The position numbers were made by a program, and so were the translations under genes. The notes under the pieces were generated by a model. That model had not been told where the DNA came from and made no database searches. It worked only from the letters and a program-made list of their open reading frames with translations. Of a DNA stretch of 64,000 nucleotides, positions 20,985-31,040 are shown piece after piece. How positions within the stretch are numbered: position 1 is the stretch's first letter; each line of letters opens with the position of its first letter. The DNA is from Elephas maximus indicus (Eukaryota; Chordata; Mammalia; Proboscidea; Elephantidae): NCBI RefSeq assembly GCF_024166365.1, contig NC_064827.1, positions 46,900,635-46,964,634 of the forward strand, in the 5' to 3' direction.

Positions 20985-21650
20985 AGTTGCTTATAAGTTC
21001 CCCCTCTCCCCGCCAGACTGGAAGCAGCTCAAGGGTAAAGATTATGGCATGAATTGAACTGTGTCCCCCCAAAATATCTGTCAACTTGGCTAGGTCATGA
21101 TTCCTGGTATTGTATGATTGTCTACCATTTTGTCATCTGATGTGATTTCCGTATGTGTTGTAAATCCTATTGCTATGATGTAATGAGATGAATTAGTGGC
21201 AGTTATATTGATGGAATCTACAAGATTAGGTAGTGTCTTAAGCCAATCTCTTTTGAGTTATAAAAGAGAGAAGCAAGCAGAGAGACAGGGGGACTTCACA
21301 CCACCAAGAAGGCAGCACCAGGAGCAGAGCACATCCTTTGGACTGGAGGTTCCTGCACTGAGAAGCTCCTACACCAGGGGAAGATTGATGACAAGGATCT
21401 TCCTTCAGCGCCAACAGATAAAGCCTTCCCCCGGAGCTCACGCTCTTGATTAGGACTCCTGGCCTACTAGACTGTGAGACTACATTCTGTTGAAGCCATC
21501 CGCTTGTGGTATTTCTTTTATAGCCGCACTAGGTGACTAAGATGGATTATATCTAGACTCTTTTACAAGTCATCCCCAGTATAGCTTCTCCTTTGCCTGA
21601 TGTGATGTAGGTACTCAAGGAATGTTTGCTGAAAGAATGAATGAGTGGAT
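20985..21650 (+). mobile_element. L2 3'-end fragment split by a solo LTR
   Basis: CCAGACTGGAAGCAGCTCAA before the LTR and AGGTACTCAAGGAATGTTTG with GAAAGAATGAATGAG after it are consecutive parts of the L2 terminus. The LTR at 21044-21544 separates them. Confidence 0.65.
21044..21544 (+). mobile_element. Solo LTR, MaLR/ERVL-like, lineage family
   Basis: Begins TGGCATGAATTGAACTGTGT and ends GCCGCACTAGGTGACTAAGA, with AGAGAGAAGCAAGCAGAGAG and the polyadenylation-side GAAGCCATCCGCTTGTGG. The layout is MLT1/MaLR-like. Copies on the other strand lie at 36889-37401 and 50708-51224. No internal retroviral sequence is present. Confidence 0.75.
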
Positions 21651-21902
21651 TATCATGGCTAACATACTTTGAGTGCTGACTATGCGCCAAGTGTCGTTCT
21701 AGGCACTTAACATATAGATTTACATCATTTAATCTTCTAGTAGCCCTTTCAGGTAGACACCATTTTTATTTTGATTTTAGAGATGGAGAGAAGGAGGCAC
21801 AGAGAGGCTGAGTAACTTGTCCAAGGTCACACAGCCTAGTAAGGGACAAAGCTGGGATTTGAATACAGGCAGTATGCTTCCAGAGTCTGTGCTCTTAACC
21901 TC
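21640..21902 (-). repeat. MIR, nearly full length
   Basis: TTTGAGTGCTGACTATGCGC, GTTCTAGGCACTTAACAT, AGGCACAGAGAGGCTGAGTA and CCAAGGTCACACAGCCTAGT give a very clear antisense MIR. It abuts the L2 end. Confidence 0.92.
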
Positions 21903-21904
21903 TA

Positions 21905-22670
21905 GAATATATTAAATGAATGAATGAACAGAAGAATAAGTGAAAGAACAAATGAAGAAATGCATGAGCAGAGGCAGTAAACAGGTATTAAAACCAGGAA
22001 GACCCAAGAGGTGAGAGTCAAGATAGGTGCTAGGAGATCAGAGGCTGGTGGAGTCAGGGAGACACTAAGAAGACAAGGTGAGAGACAAACCTGGAGTAAT
22101 CTGGGTGGCTTGAATCCAAAAGGCAGCTCAGTAATAGAAAAGGGCTGGTCTCCTCTTTTCTTGTTCCTGCCTTGGAATTCAGACTTTGTATTCCATCTCC
22201 ATCTCTTCAGGGGCCTGACTCTAGTCCTCTTCCTTGCTTCCTGCCCTTTAGCCCTTCCCTTCCCAGAGTGAAACCTACCCTGTCCTTTGCTGAGAGGTTC
22301 AGACCAGCTGAGCTCTGAAGCCAATCCTACCTTCTCCCTGGGAGCTCTCAGCCAGAACTTAAAGGGCCTCAACACAGTCAGCTGGACCTTGGTATGGCAC
22401 TTGCCAGGGTGTGATGTGTTTTGTGACGGAACTGATGTGATCCATGGAGGGTAACCATGGACTGCCAATCAGCACTGCCAAGGTTCTCCTAGCAGCAATG
22501 GCACAGACACGTAACAACCCTTTAAGCCTACGGAAACAGTAGACAGTGGCCTGTTCATGTCTTGAACCTCTTCCTTATGAAAGGCTGTGTTTCTATAATG
22601 GCCAAGAGCAATCTCTCATTACTTAATGGAACTGAGCAAATAGAAAGGTATAACACAATTCTGTGGGCAT
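21905..22670. other. Intergenic DNA containing a 188-codon minus-strand frame
   Basis: The frame 22468-21902 (minus) is the longest outside the CpG island and the 207-codon frame at 40429-41052, but it has no recognisable domain. It is basic and Ser-rich, then hydrophobic, and it begins near no promoter signal. I treat it as chance. TGAATGAA/AGAACAAATG repeats lie near 21910-21965. Confidence 0.4.
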
Positions 22671-22673
22671 ATA

Positions 22674-22880
22674 GGAGTCCCTGGGTGGTGCACATAGTTA
22701 ACACACTTCACAGTTAATTGAAGGGTTGGAGATGCGGGTCCATCCAGAGACTCCTTGGAAGAAAGATCTAATGATCAACTTCTGAAAAATCAGCCATGGA
22801 AAACTTTATGGGAAACGGTTCTACTCTGACACACATAGGGTCTCCATGAGTGAACTCGACCGCAACTCATTTGGTTTATG
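22674..22880 (+). mobile_element. AfroSINE variant with RTE 5'-UTR-like middle
   Basis: Head GGAGTCCCTGGGTGGTGCAC, then GGAAGAAAGATCTAATGATC and ACTTCTGAAAAATCAGCCAT, which resemble the RTE 5' UTR, then GTTCTACTCTGACACACATA and a CGACCGCAACTCATTTGGTT end. A related copy is at 44724-44924. Confidence 0.85.
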
Positions 22881-22983
22881 AGTAGATGATCTAGAGACAG
22901 AGACCAATCCTAATTTTGACTTTGTGTCTCTGAACAAGTTATGCAACCTCTAAGTTTCCATCTGTTTATTGGAGGAAAGGCCT

Positions 22984-23630
22984 CTTTTTGTTGTTGTTGT
23001 TGAGAATATATGCAGCAAAATATATACCAATTCAACAGTTTCTACATGTACAATTCAGTGACATTGATTACATTCTTTGAGTTGTACAACCATTCTCACC
23101 CTCCTTTTCTGAGTTGTACTTCCCCCATTAACATGAGTTTACTGCCCCCTAAGGTTCCTGTCCAGTCTTTTGAGTTGCTGTTGTCAATATGATCCTGTAA
23201 TGATAGATCTTGGAGCTGTAGATCTGGTGGCACAGTGGTTAAGAGTTATGGCTGCTAACCAAAACATCAGCAGTTTGAATTCACCAGCCACTCTTTGGAA
23301 ACCCTATGGGGCGGTTGTACTCTGTCCTGTAGGGTCATTATGAGTCAGAATCAACTCCACAGCAATGGGTATAGATCTTAAAAGAGCATAATGCTCGAGG
23401 CAGACTTTTTTTTTACTAGTTAAGCTAAACTAGTGTTTGGTTTTAAGACAACTTCAGGGGATATTTTTGATTTAAGGTTTAAAGATTACCTTAGGGCAGC
23501 AGTTTTAGGGGTTCATCCAGTCTCCATGGCTCCAGAAAGTCTGGAGTCTATAAGAATTTAAAATACTGTACTGCATTTCTTGTAGAATCTTTGATCAAAA
23601 TGTTTAGTAATGGTAGCTGGGCACCATCCA
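22984..23630 (+). mobile_element. Lineage-specific interspersed repeat, truncated, SINE inserted
   Basis: TTCTACATGTACAATTCAGT, GACATTGATTACATTCTTTG and CAACCATTCTCACCCTCCTT match the 5' part of the longer repeat at 56405-57850. Past about 23415 the two copies diverge. The part with TACATGTACAATTCAGTGAC resembles an antisense L1 3' UTR. Interrupted by the SINE at 23212-23370. Class not settled. Confidence 0.6.
23212..23370 (+). mobile_element. AfroSINE in the lineage-specific repeat
   Basis: CTGGTGGCACAGTGGTTAAG, ATCAGCAGTTTGAATTCACC and CTCCACAGCAATGGGT. ATAGATCTT occurs at 23203-23211 and 23371-23379 as an exact 9-bp duplication. Confidence 0.92.
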
Positions 23631-23859
23631 GCTCGTCTGAACTCATGGCAAAGGCACATATTCCATTTCCTCCTATTCCTGGCTCTCCTTCCTCTGTTGC
23701 TCTAGGCGAATAGAGAGACCAGTTGTTATGCCCTGGATGTCCACTGGGCAAGGCCCTGATGACACAGCCTTCTCCTTCCTCTGCCCTGATGTTGTTCCTC
23801 AAAGAGACGGGAAGTGAGAAATGGGAAATGACTTGTTAGATATATGTCTTCATCTCAGC

Positions 23860-24040
23860 AGCCATTACTTCGAGTGTACTATTTTTTTCCTTTTCATTAT
23901 AAAAATAATTATTGCTTATTTTTTAAAATGTGGAAAGCTCAGAAAAGCGTTGGAATCGGGGAAACATTCATAACTCCGTCACTTAGAGGCAACAATTGAT
24001 AACATTTTAGATCCATTACTTGTAGTCTGTTTTCTAAGTG
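23860..24040 (-). mobile_element. L1M 3'-UTR fragment
   Basis: AATAATTATTGCTTATTTTT, GAAAAGCGTTGGAA and GAGGCAACAATTGATAACAT resemble the antisense L1M block 'contact with amplified AACCACTGTTAACATT-like' sequence. Weak but consistent with similar pieces near 42200 and 63100. Confidence 0.4.
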
Positions 24041-24095
24041 AGGCAAACTTCTTTAATCCTTGAGAGTTCCTGTTTTCTAAAAAGGAGCTATTCAT

Positions 24096-24950
24096 AAGGT
24101 TTTCAGTGGTTAATTCTGAAGAACGGGGCATCAGGATTGGAAGAAGATTCATCAGCAACCTGCGTTATGCAGGTGACACAACCTTGCTTGCTGAAAGTGA
24201 AGACTTGAAGCACTCACTGATGAAGATCAAAGACCACAGACTTTAGTATGATTATACCTCAATATAAAAAAAACAAAAATCCTCATTACTGGACCAATAA
24301 GCAACATCATGATAAGTGGAAAAAACATTGAGGTTGTCAAGGATTTCACTTTACTTGGATCCACAATCAACACCCATGGAAGCAGCAGTCAAGAAATCAA
24401 ATGACACATTGCATTGGGCAAATCGGCTACAAGAGATCTCTTTAAAATGTTAAAAAGCAAAGATGTCACCCTGATGACTAATGTGCACCTGACCCAAGCC
24501 ATGGTGTTTTCAGTTGCCTCACAGGCATGCAAAAGCCGGACAATGAATTAAGAGGCCCAAAGAAGAATTGATGCCTCTGAATTGTGGTGTTGGTGAAGAA
24601 TATTGAATATACCATGGGCTGCCAAAAGAATGAACAAATCTGTCTTGGAAGAAGTACAACCAGAACGCTCTTTGGATGCAAGGTTGGTGAGACTGTGCCT
24701 CACGTGCTTTGGACACATTGTCAGGAGGGACCAGTCCCTGGAGAAGGACATCATACTTGGTAAAGTAGAGCTTCATTGAAAAAGAGAAGGACCCTCAACG
24801 AGATGGATTGACACAGTGGCTGCAATAGTGGGCTCAAGCATAGCAACAATTGTGAGGTTGGTGCAGGACTGGGCAGTGTTTCGTTCTTGTTGTGCATAGG
24901 GTTGCTATGAGTGGGAATCAACTCAACGGCACCTAACAACAGCAACAAAG
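24096..24950 (+). mobile_element. RTE LINE, 5'-truncated
   Basis: The RTE part begins near 24117 with GAAGAACGGGGCATCAGG and runs through the end of the RT domain (YADD is changed: CGTTATGCAGGTGACACA), the EVVKDFTLL-like region and the tail CGGCACCTAACAACAGCAAC. The first 20 bases look like an inverted piece of the RTE 5' UTR. Flanks AGGAGCTATTCAT (24083-24095) and AGGAGCTACTCAT (24951-24963) form a 13-bp duplication with one difference. Confidence 0.9.
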
Positions 24951-24963
24951 AGGAGCTACTCAT

Positions 24964-25594
24964 TTTCACAGCAATCAGCAGCAAAGTTAGCAGACCTCTC
25001 AGTTTCTTAAACATATCTTTCTTTGTGCTTGTTCACTTTTTAGATGTGTCACTTTGAGTGAAAAGCAATTAATTATAGTGGAAATGCCGCTTGGAGACGT
25101 CATATGAAATTATGTTAATATGAATAGAAAGAGAGAGAGGGAGGGAAAAGGAAGTTGATGGGCAAAACAACTGAAGTCTATTTAAGTGGATAATTTCCTT
25201 TCCTTTCAAGTTGCAGAGTTGGGGGCCTATATATTTATGAAAGGCTAGAAAGCTGTTATAGTATTTCCAATTTGTCAAAATCAGTAAGACGTATAACTGA
25301 TAAGCAAAGTTGATAAACCAGCCAACAGGCAACAAAAGAATGACTTTGGTAAGTGTCATTTTAAGTGTTTTTGATTTAAGGAACACTGTTTTATCAGTTC
25401 AGGAAAAAAAGATCTGAATTATCTTCTGAAGATGCAAAAAGCTGGTGTTTGGGAGGGTACAGAATGTAAAGGCTACAGGTGTGGGGTGTGAACACCACTT
25501 CTCTCTCCTGCCCTCTCAGGAATTTCCAGGCTCAGAAAACAATGCTTGGGGAGCTTTGGGGTTGGTGTTGTCTAAAGGGGTTGGGCTTTGGGAC
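24964..25594. other. Intergenic DNA, nothing recognised
   Basis: A GA-rich patch lies at 25120-25155. No exon or repeat can be named. Confidence 0.45.
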
Positions 25595-25607
25595 TGTGGG
25601 AGTCCTA

Positions 25608-25774
25608 CCAAAAGCCAAACCAAACCCATTGCCGTCAAGTCAATTCCAACTCATAGCAACTGTAGGACAGAGTAGAACTGCCCCATAGAGTTTCCAAGGA
25701 GCGCCTGGTGGATTCAAACCGCTAACCTTTTGGTTAGCAGCCACAGCATTTAACCACTACCCCACCAGGGTTTC
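25608..25774 (-). mobile_element. AfroSINE, minus strand, exact target duplication
   Basis: Starts AAACCAAACCCATTGCCGTC after CCAAAAGCC and ends CCCACCAGGGTTTC. TGTGGGAGTCCTA at 25595-25607 and 25775-25787 is an exact 13-bp duplication. A younger insertion. Confidence 0.95.
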
Positions 25775-25854
25775 TGTGGGAGTCCTAGAAGGTATCCTTA
25801 TAGACTGGCCAGCTGGGACCCCTGGGATGGCCTGACCTGCCTCCTGGACTGGTG

Positions 25855-25940
25855 GGATAGTACGTGAAAGGTGCTTAGCACAGCATCTGGCACAGAGGAA
25901 GTGCTTGATAAGTGTTCCCTGTAATTGCTGTTATGTGGGG
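25855..25940 (+). repeat. MIR 3' part
   Basis: GGTGCTTAGCACAGCATCTG and AAGTGCTTGATAAGTGTTCC match the MIR 3' end. Confidence 0.65.
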
Positions 25941-26144
25941 TGGGGAAGGGAATAGGCTTCTGGGTCTTCTCTTGGAGGTGGGGGTGGGGAAGGGAAAGGA
26001 GGAATAGCAGGGAGTAGATGGGTCTCTTTATCTACTTTCTAATTCCACTTTAATCCAGGCCTCCAGGGTCCTGGTTGGGAAAGGCAGGTATATGTATGTA
26101 TGTGTTAGGGCATATAGAGTGAGGGAGGCTAAGGGAGGGGGAAG

Positions 26145-26590
26145 AGTCAGCTAATATTTATTGAGCATTATATTTTTTTTTTATATACAGGAGGCATTGG
26201 TGGTTCAGTGGTAGAATTCTCACTTGCCATGCGAGAGACCCAGATTCAAGTCCTGGCCAATGTACATCATGCACAGCTACCACCCATCTGTCAGTGGAGG
26301 TTTGCTTGTTGCTATGATGCTGAACAGGTTTCAGTGGAGCTTCCAGACTAAGATACACTAGGAAGAAAGGCCTGGCAATCTACTTTTGAAAATCAACCAA
26401 TGAAAACCCTATGGATCACAATGATCTGATTGGTTGGGAATGGCACAAGACCGGGCAGTGTTTCATTCTGTTGTGCATGAGGTTGCCACGATCAAGGGCT
26501 GACTCCACTGGAGCTAACAACAACTCTATACCGGACGCCATGCTAAGCACAACCTTGCATGAGAGGCTAAGTAATATGACTAAGCGTTTG
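26145..26590 (-). repeat. MIR split by a tRNA-Gly SINE
   Basis: AGCTAATATTTATTGAGCAT before 26187 and CCGGACGCCATGCTAAGCAC after 26525 are consecutive parts of an antisense MIR. Confidence 0.6.
26190..26524 (+). mobile_element. tRNA-Gly/RTE chimeric SINE
   Basis: 26194-26262 is an almost full tRNA-Gly(GCC) sequence: GCATTGGTGGTTCAGTGGTA, then AATTCTC, and B-box end TCAAGTCCTGGCCAATG. Next, 26280-26420 matches the RTE 5' UTR (AGCTTCCAGACTAAGATACA, GGCAATCTACTTTTGAAAAT). The tail matches the RTE 3' end (GACCGGGCAGTGTTTCATTC ... GAGCTAACAACAAC). No intact tRNA gene: the anticodon arm is mutated (ACT in place of GCC) and the 3' half has several changes. Confidence 0.93.
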
Positions 26591-26610
26591 CATCAGGCTT
26601 GTCTGCCTGA

Positions 26611-26841
26611 AAGGAGCCCTGGTTGCACAGTGGTTAAAGTGCTTGACTGCTAACCAAAAGGTCGGTGATTTGAATCCACCAACCATTCCATGGGAGAAAG
26701 ATGTGGCAGTCTGCTTCTATAAAGATCACAGCCTTGGAAACCCTATGGGGCAGTTTTACTCTTTCCTAAGGAAACCCTGGTGGCGTAGTGGCTAAGGGTT
26801 GAGATGAGTTGGAATTGACTCGAGCGGCTTGTTTGGTTGAT
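26611..26841 (+). mobile_element. Mosaic AfroSINE (long body plus second head)
   Basis: A long-body SINE runs to 26766 (CAGTTTTACTCTTTCCT) and is followed by about 40 bases of a second SINE head (GGAAACCCTGGTGGCGTAGT) and then a 3' end (GAGTTGGAATTGACTCGAGC). One duplication, TTGTCTGCCTGA, at 26599-26610 and 26842-26853, encloses the whole unit. Confidence 0.85.
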
Positions 26842-26869
26842 TTGTCTGCCTGACCCAAAAGCCTGAGCA

Positions 26870-27555
26870 GAGACAGCTCCTCTACTTTCTGTGGACTTAC
26901 AAAAAGATTTCCTCCATCAAGTTCCTTTAGGGCTTGGGTCTAACTTTGTGTCTGGTAGGGTTTTAAGAAGCAGAGTTTCCCCCATTCATGAAAAAAACAG
27001 AGATCGGTCCCTTGGGATATGGAGGGGCTTTCTCCCATTCAGCAGTTAAAGGGGCTGAGGGACACCTTCTTGGGGTCCTGGTGTGCCCTTGCCAGAAACT
27101 TTCTCCCAGGCCATACAGAAAGCCAGGAGACCCCATGGCCCCTGCCGGGTCCCACTCAAATCCTATGGAAGGGCTGCAAGCTCCAACCTGCAGGCCAGGC
27201 CTGGCACACAGTGGGGCGGTGGGCAGACTGCCATCCTTGGCACCGTTGGGGCCACGCTTCTTGCCAAATGGTCTTGAGTTTCAACATGTTGGGAGAGCAC
27301 AGGAACTTGTGAGCATAACTTTGCCGTCATCCCTGAAGCCAGGCCAAAGACCCTAGAGAGCTCCACCAGCACAGATGGAAGAGAAAGGACAGGGACACTG
27401 GGTTCCTGGGGACTCAAGGCTTGGGGTGCAACCCTCTCTGGGGGAAGGTGGAGCAGCATCTCACTCCAGGGGATGGGGCTGTGATGGGTATTTCACGAGC
27501 CATACCAGAGGATGGAAGTGAGCTGCTTTCTTCAGGTGTCTTACCTGTGAGATCT
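26870..27555. other. GC-richer intergenic stretch
   Basis: No repeat recognised. Several overlapping frames (26988-27356 plus, 27459-27163 minus) have ordinary composition for GC-rich DNA and no domains. Confidence 0.4.
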
Positions 27556-27559
27556 TAAA

Positions 27560-27715
27560 ATGTAGTCTAGAAAGGAATGTAGAAATGATCTAGTCTAACT
27601 CCATCATCATACAGTTGGGGAAACAGAGGTCCAGAAAGAACAAAGGACTTGCCTGGGGTCACATGTTGGAGCTGGTAGTAGAGCTGGACCAGAACACTAT
27701 GCAATGTTCTTTATA
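27560..27715 (-). repeat. MIR-type repeat
   Basis: ATGATCTAGTCTAACTCCAT, GGGGAAACAGAGGTCCAGAA and TTGCCTGGGGTCACATGTTG are antisense MIR/MIR3-type landmarks. Confidence 0.7.
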
Positions 27716-27793
27716 CTTCTCATATTAATTGATTCTCTCAAATGACTGCATAGTTATAAAGGGCTCATAATTGTGCAGGACTGGTCTACTAAG

Positions 27794-27955
27794 GTAGAAC
27801 CCAGGTGGCACAGTGGTTAAGAGCTTGGGTGCTAACCAAAGGTCAGCTGTTCAGATCCACCAACTGCTGCTTGGAAGCCCTATGGGGCAGTTCTGCTCTG
27901 TCCTATAGGATCTCTATGAGTCGGAATCAACTCAACGGCAACAGGTTTGGTTTTG
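27794..27955 (+). mobile_element. AfroSINE
   Basis: CAGGTGGCACAGTGGTTAAG to CAACTCAACGGCAACAGGTT, with TTCAGATCCACC in place of the B-box consensus. Confidence 0.92.
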
Positions 27956-28240
27956 TTTGGGACCCTTTTGCTTTCAACAAACTCTGTGAAGTCTTGAGAG
28001 TTTCCCAACAAACGAGGGGATTATAGCATTTTTTGATTCAAAGAACAGGGATTAGGTCAGATCTCTCTCCCTAGCCAAACCTTCCTTGCTTATTCAAAAT
28101 CCCCTGAAACTCCAATGAATAGTGGATGGAAGCCAGCCTAACAGGCCAACCCACTGTCTCCACCAGTGGAACATTCCCGCCTGACGTTTTGATGTGTATG
28201 CCCCTGACACACTGCCTATATCTGTATGTCTAATCTATAT

Positions 28241-28607
28241 CCAAGGAGCCTTGGGGTGGCGTAACAGTTAGGAGTCTGGCTGCTAAAGGAAAGGTTGATG
28301 ATTTGATAAAAGACCTGGAGATCTGGTCCCGTAAAAATTAAAAACAAACCAAAAAAACCAAACCCATTGCTGTCAAGTCAATTTTGACTTATAGTGTCTC
28401 TATAGGACAGAGTAGAACTGCCCCATAGGGTTTCCAAGGAGCACCCAGTGGATTTGAACTGCAGTCTTTTTGGTTAGCAGCCATAGCTCTTAACTACTCT
28501 ACCACCAGGGTTTCCCTGTAAAAGTTACAGCCTAGGAAACCCTATGGGGCAGTTCTACCCTGTTCTGTAGGGTCACTGTGTCTGAATTGACTTGCTAGTG
28601 CACAACA
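28241..28607 (+). mobile_element. Outer AfroSINE (long body) split by an opposite-strand SINE
   Basis: The plus-strand copy runs 28241-28340 and resumes at 28514 (GTTACAGCCTAGGAAACCC) to 28607. AATCTATAT at 28232-28240 and 28608-28616 is an exact 9-bp duplication. Confidence 0.88.
28341..28513 (-). mobile_element. Inner AfroSINE, minus strand
   Basis: AAACCAAACCCATTGCTGTC to CTCTACCACCAGGGTTTC. Flanks CGTAAAAATTA and TGTAAAAGTTA (28330-28340, 28517-28527) are a degraded duplication from the host SINE body. Confidence 0.88.
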
Positions 28608-28639
28608 AATCTATATTTAATCATTTATCTATTTCTTTT

Positions 28640-30640
28640 ATATACATTGTGAGTATCTTTCCATCTTTTTTGATATGTGCTACATTTCCATTGTATGATC
28701 ATACCCAATTTGTTTAATTAATAAGCTAGAGTTAAGTTTGTAGGTTTTTTTCCTTATTTTTTGTTGACTGCATCAGCCAGGCACTTCAAACAGTACTAAA
28801 CAATGGAAGAGATAAGTGCTATTCTCTTATTTTGATTTCTAGAGACCTGTTCCTAGCATTTTACTGCTGAGTGAATGTTGCTGAAATTACATATCCTTTA
28901 TCCTGTTGGAAACCCTGGTGGTGTAGTGGTTAAGTGCTACAGCTGCTAACCTAAAGGTCGGCAGTTCAAATCCACCAGGCACTCTCTGGAGACTCTGTGG
29001 GGCAGTTCTACCCTGTACTATAGGGTCGCTATGAGTCGGAATTGACTCGACAGCAATGGGTTTGGTTTTTTTTTTTTTTTTTTAATCTTGTTAAGGATTT
29101 TTATCAGATTCTTTTTTGACCTTTATCAAGATTATCGTATTTCTCTCTCCTGACCTACTAAAACAATAAATTATAATAGATTTTCTAATATTGAATCAGC
29201 CTTGTAGTCATCATGAGATATTATTCTTTTGATATATTGCTGGATTTGATTTATCAGTATTCAACTTGATATTTTGCAAATGTATTTATGTGATATTAAT
29301 CTTTAGCTTTTTTATGTGTTCAGTACATTTTTGTGAATGAACAAATGATAAGGTTTGGCATGAGGGCTGTGTTAGCTTTGTAAAACATTTTAGGGGATAT
29401 TTCAGCTTTTATGCTGTGGCCCACATAAATAGCATAGGAGTTATCTATTGCTTGAGGCTTTTAAGTAATTAACCTGTAAAACTATATAGGCTTAACACCT
29501 ATTTGGAGGGTTATTATTATTATTTTTTTAACTACTTTTCCAGGCTCTTCCATTTTTTAAAAAAATCTCTTCTTTCTATATCTTCTTCAGCAAAATTTAC
29601 TTTTTTTTAAGAAAAGTATTTGTTTTAATTCAAATATTAAAATTTCCTCAGAATCTCTGATTATGTCTCCTTTCTTACTTTAGTTATTATTTGTGTTTCT
29701 CTTTTTTCCTTGATTAGAGATGGCTATTATTTGTCTCTACTGTTAGCCTTTTTGGGTAATTTGCTCTTGGATTTACTTATTAATTCTACTGTTTTTTTCT
29801 TTGATGTGGGGAGGGTAGTTCATTAATATCTACTCTTACTATCTGCTAATTCCTCCTTCTTTCTTTAGATTAATTTTCCCCCCTACCTTTTTTAGTTGAA
29901 TGCTGAGTCTATTATTTTAATTTTTTTTTTCTTATTTTAAAATAAAAGTATTTAAACCTAAGAATTTTTCCCAGATTGCAGCTTTAGCTGTACCACATAA
30001 GATATTTGCAACATTGTATTTGCACATGAATAACAACTTGGCTGAATATAGAATTTTTGGCTTATAATCTTTTCCCTTCAGACTCTTCAGATGTTACATC
30101 ATTTTTTTCTTGTGTTTACTATTTCAGAGAACTTTAATGTAATCAGATTTTTTTTCTTTTATCTGAAGGTTATTGTTATTTTTATTCTGCTTTGATTAGC
30201 CTATGGAAGTTTTATTCATCTCTGGCATGGAGCTGGTGCTGACTGAATGATTAAAAATTATTAAAAAAATTCACCAGATTATAACAAGGAGTACATCTCA
30301 TTTATTTAATTTTGCCTGGTATTCTGTATGCTCTTTTGATCTGAAAACTACTGTGTTGTTTGGCTGAGGGAAATTTTATTCTACTTTTTCTTTGATTATC
30401 GCTTCTCTATCTGCTCAGTTCTTGCTCTTTGAGATTCCTACTAATATCTGGATTCATCATTCAAGTCACTTTTATTTTCTCTGTTCCTCTCCTTTGAATT
30501 CTCAGAGAATTCCTTGAGTTTGTCATCCAATTCAAAGAGACACAGCTTCCACAGAGATTTAAAATTCAGCAATTGTGTTCTACATTTCAAAACAACCTTT
30601 CCTGATCTAGTGGCTTCCCACATTCATAGGCTCAACAGAC
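28640..30640 (-). mobile_element. Ancient L1 (L1M) ORF2-region relic with an AfroSINE inserted
   Basis: The plus strand is T-rich and follows antisense L1 ORF2: GCAGCTTTAGCTGTACCACA, AACATTGTATTTGCAC and the GCTTCTCTATCTGCTCAGTT region. Extensive decay leaves no frame. The SINE at 28908-29083 interrupts it. Confidence 0.65.
28908..29083 (+). mobile_element. AfroSINE with long T tract
   Basis: GGAAACCCTGGTGGTGTAGT to GACTCGACAGCAATGGGTTT with an 18-base T run after the 3' end. TCGGCAGTTCAAATCCACC is intact. Confidence 0.93.
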
Positions 30641-30654
30641 ACTTCTTTTCCTTA

Positions 30655-31040
30655 TATCACTCAGTCTTTCCGCAGAATATACAAAGTTATGTCGTTTTTC
30701 TATATAGTAGCAATGAAGAATCCAAAAATGAAATTAAAAAAAAAAATTCAATTTATACTAGCATTAAAAAGAATAAACCACTTAGGAATAAATTTAACAA
30801 AAGAAACGTAAGACTTGTACACTGAAAACTACAAAATATGATCTGAAGGAATTAAAAAGACTTAAATAAAATGGAAAGATATCCTGTGTCCATGGTTTCT
30901 TTTTGGGGTGATGAGCATATTCTGGAAATAGTGATGGTAGTTGCAGAGCTTTGTGAATACACTCAAAACTACTGAAGTATATACTTTAAAAGGTCAATAT
31001 TATAGTATATGATATACATTTCAGTTAAAAAAAAAAAAAA
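30655..31040 (+). mobile_element. L1M 3' end
   Basis: GGAATAAATTTAACAAAAGA, GACTTGTACACTGAAAACTA and AATGGAAAGATATCCTGTGT are the terminal ORF2 segment; GGGTGATGAGCATATTCTGG, TTTGTGAATACACTCAAAAC and ATACTTTAAAAGGTCAATAT are the L1M 3' UTR, followed by an A tail at about 31027-31040. Confidence 0.88.

Noticed and set aside
21902..22468. 188-codon minus-strand frame
   Set aside because: No recognisable domain, no promoter or splice context, and lengths of this size occur by chance in 64 kb.
26194..26264. A functional tRNA-Gly gene
   Set aside because: The anticodon is mutated and the sequence continues into RTE-derived SINE body and tail, so it is a SINE head.
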